Source: Planctomycetota bacterium (lineage in GTDB: Bacteria > Planctomycetota > UBA1135 > UBA2386). Taken from it: a stretch of 56,313 bases of DNA. The number at the start of each line of letters is the position of its first letter. Positions within the stretch are counted from its first letter, which is position 1. This document shows, in pieces, positions 26,284-37,258 of this stretch. A model generated the notes under the pieces. It made no database searches, was not told the DNA's origin, and was given only the letters and a program-made list of their open reading frames with translations. A program made the position numbers and the translations under genes. The stretch covers positions 1-56,313 of the forward strand of contig JAEUHS010000037.1 in NCBI GenBank assembly GCA_016794035.1. Direction: 5' to 3'.

Positions 26284-26322
26284 ACCCACGTGCAGACGCG
26301 CTGACCCCGCGCGGTCCTCGAC

Positions 26323-27342
26323 CTACTTCCAGGGCCCGTCGCGCGTCACGTTCACGAACGCCTCGCCGGTGAAGCGGAACAGGCCGCCGGAGCAGCCGAA
26401 CCAGAGCACCCCGTCCTTGTCCTCCAGCATGCTCTGCACGTGGCTGCGGGTCAGGCCCTGGGCCGCGCCGAACGCGGTGAAGGTCTCGCCGTCGTAGCGG
26501 CACGCGCCGGCGCCGAGCGTCGAGAACCACAGCTTGCCGGCCCTGTCCTCCAGGATGCCGAAGATGCGGTCGTTGTTGAGCCCGTCCTTACTGGTGAAGG
26601 TGCGGAACGACGTGCCGTCGTGGCAGCTGACGCCGCCGCCTTCGCTGCCGAGCCAGATCCGCCCCTGCCGATCGGCGAGCAGGCACCGCACCTGGTTGCC
26701 GGCGAGACCGTCCTTCGTGGTGAAGGTCGTGAACGCCTTGCCGTCGTAGCGGCGCGCGCCTTCGCCGTCGGTGCCGAACCACAGGTTGCCGTCGTGGTCC
26801 TCGCACATGCTCCAGACGACCTTCGGCGAGAAGCGGAACGCGGGCGCCACGACCTCGGCCCGCGGGATCGCGAACGGCACGAAGCGTCTGCCGTCGAACC
26901 GGCAGACCCCGCCGAGCGTGCCGACCCAGATCGTGCCGGATCGGTCCCGGAACAGGCTCCACACGTCGTTGTCGGGCAAGCCGTGGGCCACCGTGTAGTT
27001 GGTGAACATGCCGAGCGCGTAGCGACTCACGCCGCCTTCGGTGCCGAACCACATGGCGCCGTCGTCGTCCTGCACGATGCCGCGCACCGCGGTGCCGCTG
27101 AAGCCCTGCGCGACGCTCAGGTAGACCAGGGTCTTGCCGTCGTAGCGGCAGACGCCGTCGCTGTTGGTGCCGAACCAGAACGCACCGTCCCGGTCCTGGA
27201 AGACCTCGCGTACGTACTCGCTGATCTGCGCCGGCGCGGTGGGTGTTGGCGGGGTGGCAGGGTCCTGCGCGGCCGCGGTGGTGGAGGCCATCACCCAGGC
27301 GAAGAGCGGGATCAGGAAGGTGCCGCAGCGGTGGATCTGCAT
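26323..27342 (-). CDS. Exported two-component-regulator-type beta-propeller protein
   Basis: The 339-residue protein has a signal peptide (about residues 1-25) and seven propeller repeats of about 40 residues with the pattern DxxGxxWFGTxxGVxRYDGxxF (for example DDDGAMWFGTEGGVSRY, DRSGTIWVGTLGGVCRFDG and DHDGNLWFGTDGEGARRYDG). Seven blades would close one complete propeller. In Bacteroidota these repeats form the sensor of hybrid two-component proteins; here no kinase or membrane anchor is attached, so it is probably periplasmic or secreted and binds a ligand or partner. It is 67 bases downstream of valS on the same strand. Confidence 0.88.
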   Translation of the reverse strand: MQIHRCGTFLIPLFAWVMASTTAAAQDPATPPTPTAPAQISEYVREVFQDRDGAFWFGTNSDGVCRYDGKTLVYLSVAQGFSGTAVRGIVQDDDGAMWFGTEGGVSRYALGMFTNYTVAHGLPDNDVWSLFRDRSGTIWVGTLGGVCRFDGRRFVPFAIPRAEVVAPAFRFSPKVVWSMCEDHDGNLWFGTDGEGARRYDGKAFTTFTTKDGLAGNQVRCLLADRQGRIWLGSEGGGVSCHDGTSFRTFTSKDGLNNDRIFGILEDRAGKLWFSTLGAGACRYDGETFTAFGAAQGLTRSHVQSMLEDKDGVLWFGCSGGLFRFTGEAFVNVTRDGPWK

Positions 27343-27409
27343 GACCGGCAGCCTAGTCGGCCACCGGCCGCGGCGCGTCAGCGCTCTGTCAGCCGCCGCG
27401 CGCGATCGT

Positions 27410-30712
<3,303 letters not shown>

Positions 30713-30761
30713 CGCGGGGCGAGCAGCTTAGGCGGTCGGTGCGGCGGAGGCACGCATCGGC

Positions 30762-31412
30762 TCAGCTGCCGAACAGCCGCGCCAGCACGCCGGCGACGGC
30801 GACGTAGGCGTTGGTCCATGCGTCCTCGCGCAGGAAGCGCGTCGGCAGGTCGGGCGCGCCGAGGAACGGGCGCAGCACCCAGGCCAGCTGGATGGCGACG
30901 AACACGTAGAGCAGCACCCAGGCGGCGCGGCCGATCAGGTGGCGGCGGTCGTGCCGCACCAGCGCGCGGTAGTGCAGGTTCATGGTCAGCTGCGCGGCCG
31001 TGGTGCCGATCGCGAACATCAGGCCGTTGGCGACGATCGCCAGCTCGTAGTGGTCGGACGACACGTAGACCAGCGCGGTGACCGGTGCCAGCGCGGCCAG
31101 CATGATCGCGAACGTGCCCTGCGCGGCGAAGATCGCGCGGCAGGCGGCGCTCCAGTCGTCGCGCAGGCCGAGCAGCACGTTGACCACGTAGAAGTTCGGC
31201 AGGCAGACCGCGGTCGAGACGAGCAGCAGCAGCGGCACCTTGCACGCCGAGTAGAGCGCCTGCAGCCCGCGGCCGCCGAACGAGCCGAGCACGCAGCCGT
31301 AGAGGCAGCCGAACAGAAGCACGAACGCCAGCAGCTGCCGCCACGGCACGGCGCCGCGCCCCGGCGCGTACGAGCGGCGGCCGCGCAGCAGGTCGTCGGC
31401 GGCCGCGATCAC
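30762..31412 (-). CDS. Multi-pass membrane protein with WxLRPFxGxP motif (copy A)
   Basis: The 216-residue protein starts at GTG 31412, overlapping the previous stop (GTGA). It has about five membrane helices (LLAFVLLFGCLYGCVLGSF; LLLLVSTAVCLPNFYVVN; FAIMLAALAPVTALVYV; a helix around IVANGLMFAIGT; WVLLYVFVAIQLAWVL) and a C-terminal WVLRPFLGAP motif followed by FLREDAWTNAYVAV. The gene before it on the same strand encodes a related protein with the same ending. Function is unknown; proteins of this type are frequent in Planctomycetota. It is 49 bases upstream of valS and may share its transcript. Confidence 0.8.
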   Translation of the reverse strand: MIAAADDLLRGRRSYAPGRGAVPWRQLLAFVLLFGCLYGCVLGSFGGRGLQALYSACKVPLLLLVSTAVCLPNFYVVNVLLGLRDDWSAACRAIFAAQGTFAIMLAALAPVTALVYVSSDHYELAIVANGLMFAIGTTAAQLTMNLHYRALVRHDRRHLIGRAAWVLLYVFVAIQLAWVLRPFLGAPDLPTRFLREDAWTNAYVAVAGVLARLFGS

Positions 31413-32182
31413 CGGAACAGCGCGCGCAGCGCCTCGATCACGCCGGCGAAGAAGCTCGCGTCGCGGGGCCGGAAGAACGTGAACTCGAGCGTCGGTGCGC
31501 CGATGAACGGCCGCAGGATCCAGCCCATCTGCGCGCCCACCAGGCCGTAGGTGAGGATCCAGATCGAGAACACGCGCCGGCCGACGGCCGCGTCGGCGCG
31601 GTTGGGCAGCGGCGGCAGCGGCCGGCCGGCGTCGTCGCGCTCGCCTTCGGTCTCGCTCGGTCGCGGCGGGGCCGGCAGGAACACGGTGTCGAGCACGCGC
31701 CGCAGGAACATCAGTCCCGCGAAGCCCGACAGCGCGAAGAACACGACGTTGAGCACCACCAGGAACGGGTAGCTGTCGGTCGACAGCGTGAAGAACGCGG
31801 TCACCGGGCCGAAGCTCGCCAGCAGCGCGAGATTGACGGTGATCGCCGCCAGCAGCAACCGCAGCGTCTGCGCGGCGGTCAGCCGCGAGTTCGCGAGCGC
31901 GGAGAACACGTACAGCGACGGGAACGTCACGCACAGCGTGGCGAGGAACAGCAGCGGCACCTTCGCGACCGTCGCCAGCAGCTGCTCGCTGCTCGGGTTC
32001 TCGCTGCGCAGCACGGCGTAGAGCCCCATGAACAGCCCGTAGGCGCAGCCGAGCAGCACGCCGGCGATCGTCAGGGTCTTGCTCGGCACCGCGATGCGGC
32101 CGGCGAGCAGGTCGTCGCGGCGCGTGAAGTGGCCGCGCAGCAGGGAATCGACGTGGCGCAGGAGGCCGAGCATGGGCCGCAT
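31409..32182 (-). CDS. Multi-pass membrane protein with WxLRPFxGxP motif (copy B)
   Basis: The 257-residue protein shows the same plan as its downstream neighbour: KTLTIAGVLLGCAYGLFMGLYA, then KVPLLFLATLCVTFPSLYVFSALANS, then a helix pair and a C-terminal WILRPFIGAPTLEFTFFRPRDASFFAGV. A charged cytoplasmic loop (about 185-210, SETEGERDDAGRPLPPLPN) distinguishes it. The KVPLL / CLPNFYVVN versus KVPLLF / TFPSLYVFS correspondence indicates tandem duplication. The start is ATG 32182; ATG 32173 is possible. It is divergent from the VTT-family gene. Confidence 0.8.
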   Translation of the reverse strand: MRPMLGLLRHVDSLLRGHFTRRDDLLAGRIAVPSKTLTIAGVLLGCAYGLFMGLYAVLRSENPSSEQLLATVAKVPLLFLATLCVTFPSLYVFSALANSRLTAAQTLRLLLAAITVNLALLASFGPVTAFFTLSTDSYPFLVVLNVVFFALSGFAGLMFLRRVLDTVFLPAPPRPSETEGERDDAGRPLPPLPNRADAAVGRRVFSIWILTYGLVGAQMGWILRPFIGAPTLEFTFFRPRDASFFAGVIEALRALFR

Positions 32183-32313
32183 TGGAGCATCTTTGCAATG
32201 CAAAGGCACGGCCCTGCCGCGGTCGGGCCGCGCCGCGATGGCCGCCCGATGGCACGGGGGGGGCTTCCGGCCGCCCTTGCCTTCGGGCCCGGGTTGGCCG
32301 ACCCTGCGCCGCC

Positions 32314-33063
32314 ATGATCCCGGCGCTGCCACCCCCGACCTCCGGCCTGCTCGCGCGCGCGCGCCGCCTGCTGGTCGACCTCGGGCCGACCGCGCCGTTG
32401 CTGCTGGTCGCGACCGTCGGGCCGCTGCTCGGCGTGGTCGCGCTGACGGCGACGTCGGCGTGGTGGCTGCCGTGGTTCCGGCACGACCTCGCCTCGGTGC
32501 TGACGTTCTGGCTCGGCGGCGCCGTCGCCGCGGCGGCGTGCCTGCTGCCGACCCACGCGACGTCGCTGGTGGCCGGCTTCCTGTTCGGCGGCGTGCTCGG
32601 CTCGGTGGTCGCGTGGCTGGTCGTCGTGCTGGCGGCGTCGCTGGCGTTCGCGGTCTGGCAGCGCTGGGTCGGCGCGCGCGCGGTGCGGGCGCTGGCCGAC
32701 TCGCCGCGCGCCGTGGCGGTGCATCGCGCGCTGCTCGGCCGCGGCTTCCTGCGCACGGTCTGGGTGATCGCCCTGCTGCGGCTGTCGCCGGTGATGCCGT
32801 TCGCGGCGACCAACCTGTTGCTGGCGGCGTTCGGGGTGCGGCCGTTGACGTTCCTGCTGGCGACCGTGCTCGGTACCACACCGCGCGCGATCGGCGCGGC
32901 GGTCGTCGGCGCCGGACTGTCCGATCTCGACTGGAGCGCCGACGGCGGCGCCTGGTCGACGTGGCTGGCGATCGCGGCGACGCTGCTCGCGGTCGTCGTC
33001 GTCGGCCGCAGCGCGCGCCGGGCGCTGCAGCGCGAGACCGGCCTCGGCGAGCCGCCGCGATGA
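32314..33063 (+). CDS. VTT-domain (TVP38/TMEM64 family) membrane protein
   Basis: The 249-residue protein has five to six membrane helices. The VTT core includes THATSLVAGFLFGGVLGSVVAWLVVVLAASLAFAVWQRW and the C-terminal signature RLSPVMPFAATNLLLAAFGVRPLTFLLATVLGTTPRA. VTT/DedA-like proteins act in membrane lipid handling; the substrate here is unknown. ATG 32314 is chosen, since 44 upstream in-frame codons look like non-coding DNA between divergent genes. It overlaps the next gene by four bases. Confidence 0.88.
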   Translation: MIPALPPPTSGLLARARRLLVDLGPTAPLLLVATVGPLLGVVALTATSAWWLPWFRHDLASVLTFWLGGAVAAAACLLPTHATSLVAGFLFGGVLGSVVAWLVVVLAASLAFAVWQRWVGARAVRALADSPRAVAVHRALLGRGFLRTVWVIALLRLSPVMPFAATNLLLAAFGVRPLTFLLATVLGTTPRAIGAAVVGAGLSDLDWSADGGAWSTWLAIAATLLAVVVVGRSARRALQRETGLGEPPR

Positions 33064-33644
33064 ACTGGCTCGCGCACCTGCGCCTGTCGCCGAGCGAGCC
33101 GCTGTTGCGCCTCGGCAACCTGTGCGGCGACTTCGTGCGCGGCGTCGACGTCGTGGCCCTGCGCCCTGAACTGCAGCGCGGCATCCGGCAGCACCGCGCG
33201 GTCGATGCGTTCGTCGATGCGCACCCGATCGTGCGGTGCAGCCGCCAACGGCTCGACGCGCCGTTCCGCCGCCTCGCCGGCGTGCTGGTCGACGTGTTCT
33301 ACGACCACTATCTGGCGCGCGACTGGGACCGGCTCGGCGACGGTCGGCCGCTGCCGGACTTCGCGGCGTCGGTGCACGCGCTGCTGCGCGAGCACGCGGC
33401 CTTGCTGCCGCCGCGACTCGTCTCGGTGCTGCCGTGGATGGAGGACCAGGGCTGGCTGGTCGGCTACGCGCAGATCGACGGCATCGACGCCGTGCTGCGC
33501 CGCATGGCGCGGCGGCTGTCGCGGCCGACGCCGCTCGGCGAAGGCGCCGCGCAGCTGCGCGCGCACTACGACGCGCTCGCGGGCGACTTCGCCGCGTTCT
33601 GGTCCGAGCTGGTGACGTTCGCGGGCGCGCTCGACGGCGGCTGA
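33060..33644 (+). CDS. Acyl carrier protein phosphodiesterase-like (AcpH/DUF479) protein
   Basis: The 194-residue protein begins MNWLAHLRLSPSEPLLRLGNLCGDFVRG and contains GIRQHRAVDAFVDAHPIVRCSRQRL and RLAGVLVDVFYDHYLARDW, the conserved His/Asp pattern of AcpH, an HD-type hydrolase that removes the phosphopantetheine arm from ACP. In many bacteria the family member may have another role. The start overlaps the VTT gene stop (ATGA). It is a normal length for the family. Confidence 0.88.
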   Translation: MNWLAHLRLSPSEPLLRLGNLCGDFVRGVDVVALRPELQRGIRQHRAVDAFVDAHPIVRCSRQRLDAPFRRLAGVLVDVFYDHYLARDWDRLGDGRPLPDFAASVHALLREHAALLPPRLVSVLPWMEDQGWLVGYAQIDGIDAVLRRMARRLSRPTPLGEGAAQLRAHYDALAGDFAAFWSELVTFAGALDGG

Positions 33645-33684
33645 ACGTTGTCGCGCGGCCGGCGGGCGGCTATGCCGGCGCGCC

Positions 33685-34158
33685 ATGCCGAAGCCGAACG
33701 TGACGATCTACAGCGATGGTGCCTGCCTCGGCAACCCGGGGCGCGGCGGCTACGGCACCGTGCTGCTGGCCGGCGAACACAGGAAGGAGCTGTCGGCCGG
33801 CTTCCGCCACACGACCAACAACCGCATGGAACTGCTCGGCGCCATCGTCGGCCTCGAGGCGCTGAAGCAGCCGTGCAAGGTCGTGCTGTGGTCCGACTCG
33901 CAGTACGTGATCCACGCGCTCAGCAAGGGCTGGCTCGCCGGCTGGCAGAAGCGCGGCTGGCGCACGTCGGGCAGGCAGCCGGTCAAGAACCAGGACCTGT
34001 GGCAGCGGCTGCTCGAGGCGATCGACGGCCACACGATCGAATGGCGCTGGGTGCGCGGCCACACCGGCGACGTCGAGAACGAGCGCTGCGACGAACTCGC
34101 GGTCGCCGCCGCCAACGCCGCCGACCTGCAGGACGACACCGGCTTCCGCGCCGAGTGA
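33685..34158 (+). CDS. rnhA: Ribonuclease HI
   Basis: The 157-residue enzyme degrades RNA in RNA-DNA hybrids. All catalytic residues are visible: Asp11 in YSDGACLGNPG, Glu49 in NNRMELLG, Asp71 in WSDSQY and Asp136 in NERCDELA, with His126 in VRGHTGD. The basic protrusion (KGWLAGWQKRGWR) of E. coli-type RNase HI is present. It ends 22 bases from a convergent RNase HII-like gene. Confidence 0.97.
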   Translation: MPKPNVTIYSDGACLGNPGRGGYGTVLLAGEHRKELSAGFRHTTNNRMELLGAIVGLEALKQPCKVVLWSDSQYVIHALSKGWLAGWQKRGWRTSGRQPVKNQDLWQRLLEAIDGHTIEWRWVRGHTGDVENERCDELAVAAANAADLQDDTGFRAE

Positions 34159-34179
34159 CGCCGGCGCGGTGGACCGGCG
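34159..34179. terminator. Short hairpin between convergent RNase H genes
   Basis: CGCCGG, nine-base loop, CCGGCG fills the interval between the two stop codons. The stem is only six pairs with no T tract, so a shared terminator is a tentative reading. Confidence 0.25.
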
Positions 34180-34180
34180 C

Positions 34181-35146
34181 TCAGCGCACGCGCACGAGGC
34201 GTCCGCGCGGCAGGCCGCTCTGCTGCAGGTAGGGTTCGAGGTCGCCGAGGAAGCGGTGCCCGTCGGTGTAGTAGCCGGCGGTCGGCAGCAGACCCGGCAC
34301 GCGCGCGCAGAACCACCGGTTCATCGCCTCGACCATCAGCTCGCGCAGGTACTTGGCGAAGCAGCTCGCCAGCGCGGTCGGGAACGCGCGCGCCTCGCCG
34401 CCTTCGGCGAACGTGACGGTGACGTCGCTGGTGGCCGAGCGCAGACGGTACGACGATTCGGGCGGCCGCTCGCACAGGGTCTCGACGGTGGCGCCGGGCC
34501 GCAGGCGCCGCAGGTCCTCGGCGTAGTGCATGCGGCCGCCGCAGCGGTCGGCGACGACGTGCCCCTGCGGTTCCGGCGGCGTCGACGCCGGCAGGCGGTC
34601 GAGCAGTCGGCCGAGCACCTCGGCATAGGCGCGGAAGTGGGCGCGGCTCTTGTTGTCGGTGTCGGCGATCAGGTCGTTCCACTCCTCGACGTCGACCGGC
34701 CGCACCGCGATGTCGAGCAGCGCGACGTCGGCCTTGCGCAGCGCGCGCGCTACCAGTTCGGCCTGCAGCTGCAGCCAGTCGGCGTCGGCGTGCAGCGGCA
34801 GCGGCAGCGCGAGGTCCTCGTACCACGGACAGCGCTGCAGGTGCGCGACGTCGGCGCCGAGCTGCTGCAGCCACACGGCGAGCGTCGGCGGCAGTTCGCC
34901 GCGCTGCGCCGCCCAGAACACCAGCGCGGTCTCCTCGAGCCGCTGACGGCCGTGCGGGCCGGCGTGCACCAGCTTGCTGTCGGCGACGCGCACCTTGCCC
35001 TGCTTGTGGCTCCGGCGCGCGACGTGACGGTTGAGCACGCGCCACGGGTCGGTGCCCTCGGGGCCGAGCATCGCGACGCCGCCGACCACGAGCGGCCCGA
35101 GGATCGGGCCGAGGCCGGCTTCGTCGATGCCCGCGAGGAACTTCAT
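34181..35146 (-). CDS. Divergent RNase HII-like protein
   Basis: The 321-residue protein starts MKFLAGIDEAGLGPILGPLVVGGVAM, clearly the first motif of RNase HII (usually GIDEAGRGPLAGPVV) with Asp8 and Glu9. Later blocks include VADSKLVH (compare NDSKxLS) and VVADRCGGRMHY, which may supply another acidic residue. The GRG motif that reads the RNA-DNA junction is GLG here (Leu12 replaces Arg), and the protein is about 100 residues longer than RNase HII. It may have a changed substrate. It faces rnhA and starts 115 bases from the divergent receiver-like gene. Confidence 0.75.
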   Translation of the reverse strand: MKFLAGIDEAGLGPILGPLVVGGVAMLGPEGTDPWRVLNRHVARRSHKQGKVRVADSKLVHAGPHGRQRLEETALVFWAAQRGELPPTLAVWLQQLGADVAHLQRCPWYEDLALPLPLHADADWLQLQAELVARALRKADVALLDIAVRPVDVEEWNDLIADTDNKSRAHFRAYAEVLGRLLDRLPASTPPEPQGHVVADRCGGRMHYAEDLRRLRPGATVETLCERPPESSYRLRSATSDVTVTFAEGGEARAFPTALASCFAKYLRELMVEAMNRWFCARVPGLLPTAGYYTDGHRFLGDLEPYLQQSGLPRGRLVRVR

Positions 35147-35261
35147 GCGCGGGCAACGACACCGCGGCCGGGTCGCGCGGTCAAGGCATCGGTGGCAAGG
35201 GGCCGACGCACGCGGGCGCGGGGCCGGCGCCGCGACTGCCGATACCGGCCGGGGACGCAAC

Positions 35262-35693
35262 ATGGAAGTACTGCTCGTCGAGAAGGATCCGCTGGTGCGC
35301 GACCAGGTGAAGGTCGGTCTGCAGCAGTTCCCCGAGTTCCACGTCACCGTGGGCAGCGGCTACGCCGGCATCAACGAGGTGCGCAGCCGCCACTTCGACG
35401 CCGTGTTCCTCGGCGTCGACCCGCGCGAGAAGGACACCGTCAAGCTGCTGCACCACCTGCGTTCGTTCGACACCACGACCGAGCTGTTCGTGATGACGGC
35501 GTCGCGCAACGTGCGCGACATGGCGGTCGACAAGAGCAAGTACAACGTGCACTCGTTCCTGCAGACGCCGATCGACGTGCGCGAGTTCTTCGGCCTGCTG
35601 GGCCGCTTCCTCGAACGCCGCACCGAACGGCAGAACTCGACCCTGCGCAAGGACAGCCGCCGCGCCAACGCCACCGCCGGTCCGGCCCGCTGA
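35262..35693 (+). CDS. Degenerate receiver-domain (pseudo-receiver) protein
   Basis: The 143-residue protein has the receiver fold: EVLLVEKDP in place of VVDDDP, HFDAVFLGVDPREKD around strand beta3, LFVMTAS with the conserved Thr, and SFLQTPIDVREF at beta5. The phospho-acceptor position is Gly51 instead of Asp, and the Lys of the usual KP motif is replaced (QTP). It therefore cannot be phosphorylated in the standard way, although Asp53 lies two residues away. The C-terminal 25 residues are basic and probably disordered. No kinase is adjacent. It could act as a constitutive interaction module. Confidence 0.8.
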   Translation: MEVLLVEKDPLVRDQVKVGLQQFPEFHVTVGSGYAGINEVRSRHFDAVFLGVDPREKDTVKLLHHLRSFDTTTELFVMTASRNVRDMAVDKSKYNVHSFLQTPIDVREFFGLLGRFLERRTERQNSTLRKDSRRANATAGPAR

Positions 35694-35756
35694 TCGGCGG
35701 CCGGCGGCCTGCCCGCGCTTGCCTCGGACGCGGCGCGGTGGTCTGTTCTGCGCGTC

Positions 35757-36599
35757 ATGTCCGATCCGGCCCCGTCCGACGTCTCGCTGCCAGCGCGGCG
35801 GACGAACCTCTGGCTCGAGTCGCGCTACCGCAAGCTGCGCCGGGGCCTGCCGCAGACGGTGTTCTTCTGTCCCGACTGCAAGGGCAGCCGGCGGCGGCGC
35901 ACCGACTGTCGACGCTGCGGCGGCTTCGGCAAGCTGACGCGCGAATCGGTGCAGGAGCTGATCGCGCGGCGCCTGCTGCCGGCGATGCAGGCCAAGGCCG
36001 GCCGCTTCCACGGCGCCGGCCGCGAGGACGTCGACGTGCTGATGCTCGGCCGCGGGCGGCCGTTCGTGTTCGAGGTGCTGGGCGCGCGCCGCGGCGACAT
36101 CGACCTCGAGGCGCTGCGTCTCGACATCGAACGACGCGCCGAAGGGGCGATCGAGCTGCAGCCGTTCGTGCGCGTCGAGCGGCAGCGGCTGGTCTACTGG
36201 AAGCAGCAGCACTTCGAGAAGATCTACCGCGCCGAGGTCGCGATCGACGCGCCGCCCGACGCAGCCGCGTTCGCACGCGCGGCGGCGTTCGCAGGCGAGA
36301 TCGTGCAGCGCACGCCGCAGCGCGTGGCGCACCGTCGCGCCGACCTCGATCGACACCGGCGGTTGCGCGTGCTGGCGCTGCGACCGGCCGGGCCGTCGAC
36401 GCTCGAGCTGCGCGTGCAGTGCGAGCACGGCACCTACGTCAAGGAGTGGATCTCCGGCGACGAGAACCGCACCGAACCGTCGCTGGCGTCGCTGCTCGGC
36501 GTCGGCTGCCGCTGCGCCGTGCTCGACGTCGAGGAGATCCTGACCGACGACGTGACGGGGCCGCGGCTGCAGCCGCCGCCGCCGGTGCCGGAGCCGTGA
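35757..36599 (+). CDS. Pus10-type tRNA pseudouridine synthase (compact form)
   Basis: The 280-residue protein matches the catalytic half of Pus10: AGREDVDVLMLGRGRPFVFEV with catalytic Asp91 in RED, RTPQRVAHRRADL, and CEHGTYVKEWISGDENRTEPSLASLLG. The segment SRYRKLRRGLPQT near residue 22 resembles the GRYxKxxRxLPQT stretch before the catalytic domain in eukaryotic PUS10. Between them is a zinc knuckle, Cys38/Cys41 and Cys51/Cys54. The N-terminal THUMP-containing half of archaeal and eukaryotic Pus10 is absent. Family enzymes make pseudouridine 54/55 in tRNA, but bacteria normally use TruB for position 55. Leu replaces the Arg usually found after DVDV. Confidence 0.85.
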   Translation: MSDPAPSDVSLPARRTNLWLESRYRKLRRGLPQTVFFCPDCKGSRRRRTDCRRCGGFGKLTRESVQELIARRLLPAMQAKAGRFHGAGREDVDVLMLGRGRPFVFEVLGARRGDIDLEALRLDIERRAEGAIELQPFVRVERQRLVYWKQQHFEKIYRAEVAIDAPPDAAAFARAAAFAGEIVQRTPQRVAHRRADLDRHRRLRVLALRPAGPSTLELRVQCEHGTYVKEWISGDENRTEPSLASLLGVGCRCAVLDVEEILTDDVTGPRLQPPPPVPEP

Positions 36600-36601
36600 G
36601 C

Positions 36602-37231
36602 ATGCCGGTCGTCGCGCCGCCGCATCTGCCGCTGCTGCGCCTGCGCTGCAGCCGCAGCGACCTGCTGCGGTCGCTGCTCGAGCGGCAGCCGGCGTGGGGG
36701 CACGTGGCACCGGGGCACACGCAGCAGCACGGCGAGCACGCGGTCAGCAGCTACCGCCTGCAGCCGGAGTCGTTCTTCCTGCAGGTGCAGTGGCGCTGGA
36801 CCGGCGAGCGGTGGGACGAACGCGACGTCGCCGTCGTGCCCGGCGCGACCGTCGCGCTGCGGCTGGTGCTCGACGACGTCGCGCCCGAGCGGGTCACCGC
36901 GCTGCTCGACCTGCCGCCGACGCGCGCGTTCGCCAAGGGCGACAGCGGCCCGCATCGCCGCGGCGTGCGCGACGAAGGTCTGTGGATCCACGAGGTGCTG
37001 CCGCACGGGTTCCACTGGGCCGAGGAGAAGATCGGCGAACTCACCGGTCTGCTGCGCGCGCGCAGCGGCTGGCGCGCGGTGCTGAGCCAGCCGGGCGTCA
37101 CCTGGGCCGGCGTCACGGTGCAGCTGCGCGGTTGCCTCGAACGCCTGGGCGGGCTGTCGCTCGAATCGCGGCTGCTCGAGGACCTGGTCGGGCTGTCGCT
37201 GCAGCTCGACGTCGCACTGGTCGCCGAGTAG
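36602..37231 (+). CDS. DUF4279 domain protein
   Basis: The 209-residue protein follows the Pus10-like gene by two bases. Residues about 75-205 match the DUF4279 pattern: ALRLVLDDVAPERVTALLDLPPTRAFAKGD, then GLWIHEVLP, and a final strand LSLQLDVALVAE. Some DUF4279 proteins are annotated as immunity-like, but no toxin gene is near, so no function is assigned. Confidence 0.7.
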   Translation: MPVVAPPHLPLLRLRCSRSDLLRSLLERQPAWGHVAPGHTQQHGEHAVSSYRLQPESFFLQVQWRWTGERWDERDVAVVPGATVALRLVLDDVAPERVTALLDLPPTRAFAKGDSGPHRRGVRDEGLWIHEVLPHGFHWAEEKIGELTGLLRARSGWRAVLSQPGVTWAGVTVQLRGCLERLGGLSLESRLLEDLVGLSLQLDVALVAE

Positions 37232-37258
37232 CGCACGCGCACGCGCACGCGCACGCGC
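37231..37258. repeat. Hexanucleotide GCGCAC repeat
   Basis: Four tandem GCGCAC units plus a partial unit fill the gap between two convergent stops. The tract alternates purine and pyrimidine, so it is capable of Z-DNA, and the flanks TAGCGC/GCGCTA are inverted. Confidence 0.9.

Noticed and set aside
30713..30761. T-box leader or riboswitch at valS
   Set aside because: Only 49 bases separate it from the upstream gene on the same strand, and no T-box sequence is visible.
36602..37231. Immunity gene reading of the DUF4279 protein
   Set aside because: No toxin, Rhs or contact-dependent inhibition gene is present in the window.
37231..37258. Possible CRISPR-like repeat
   Set aside because: The units are six bases with no spacers and there are no cas genes nearby.
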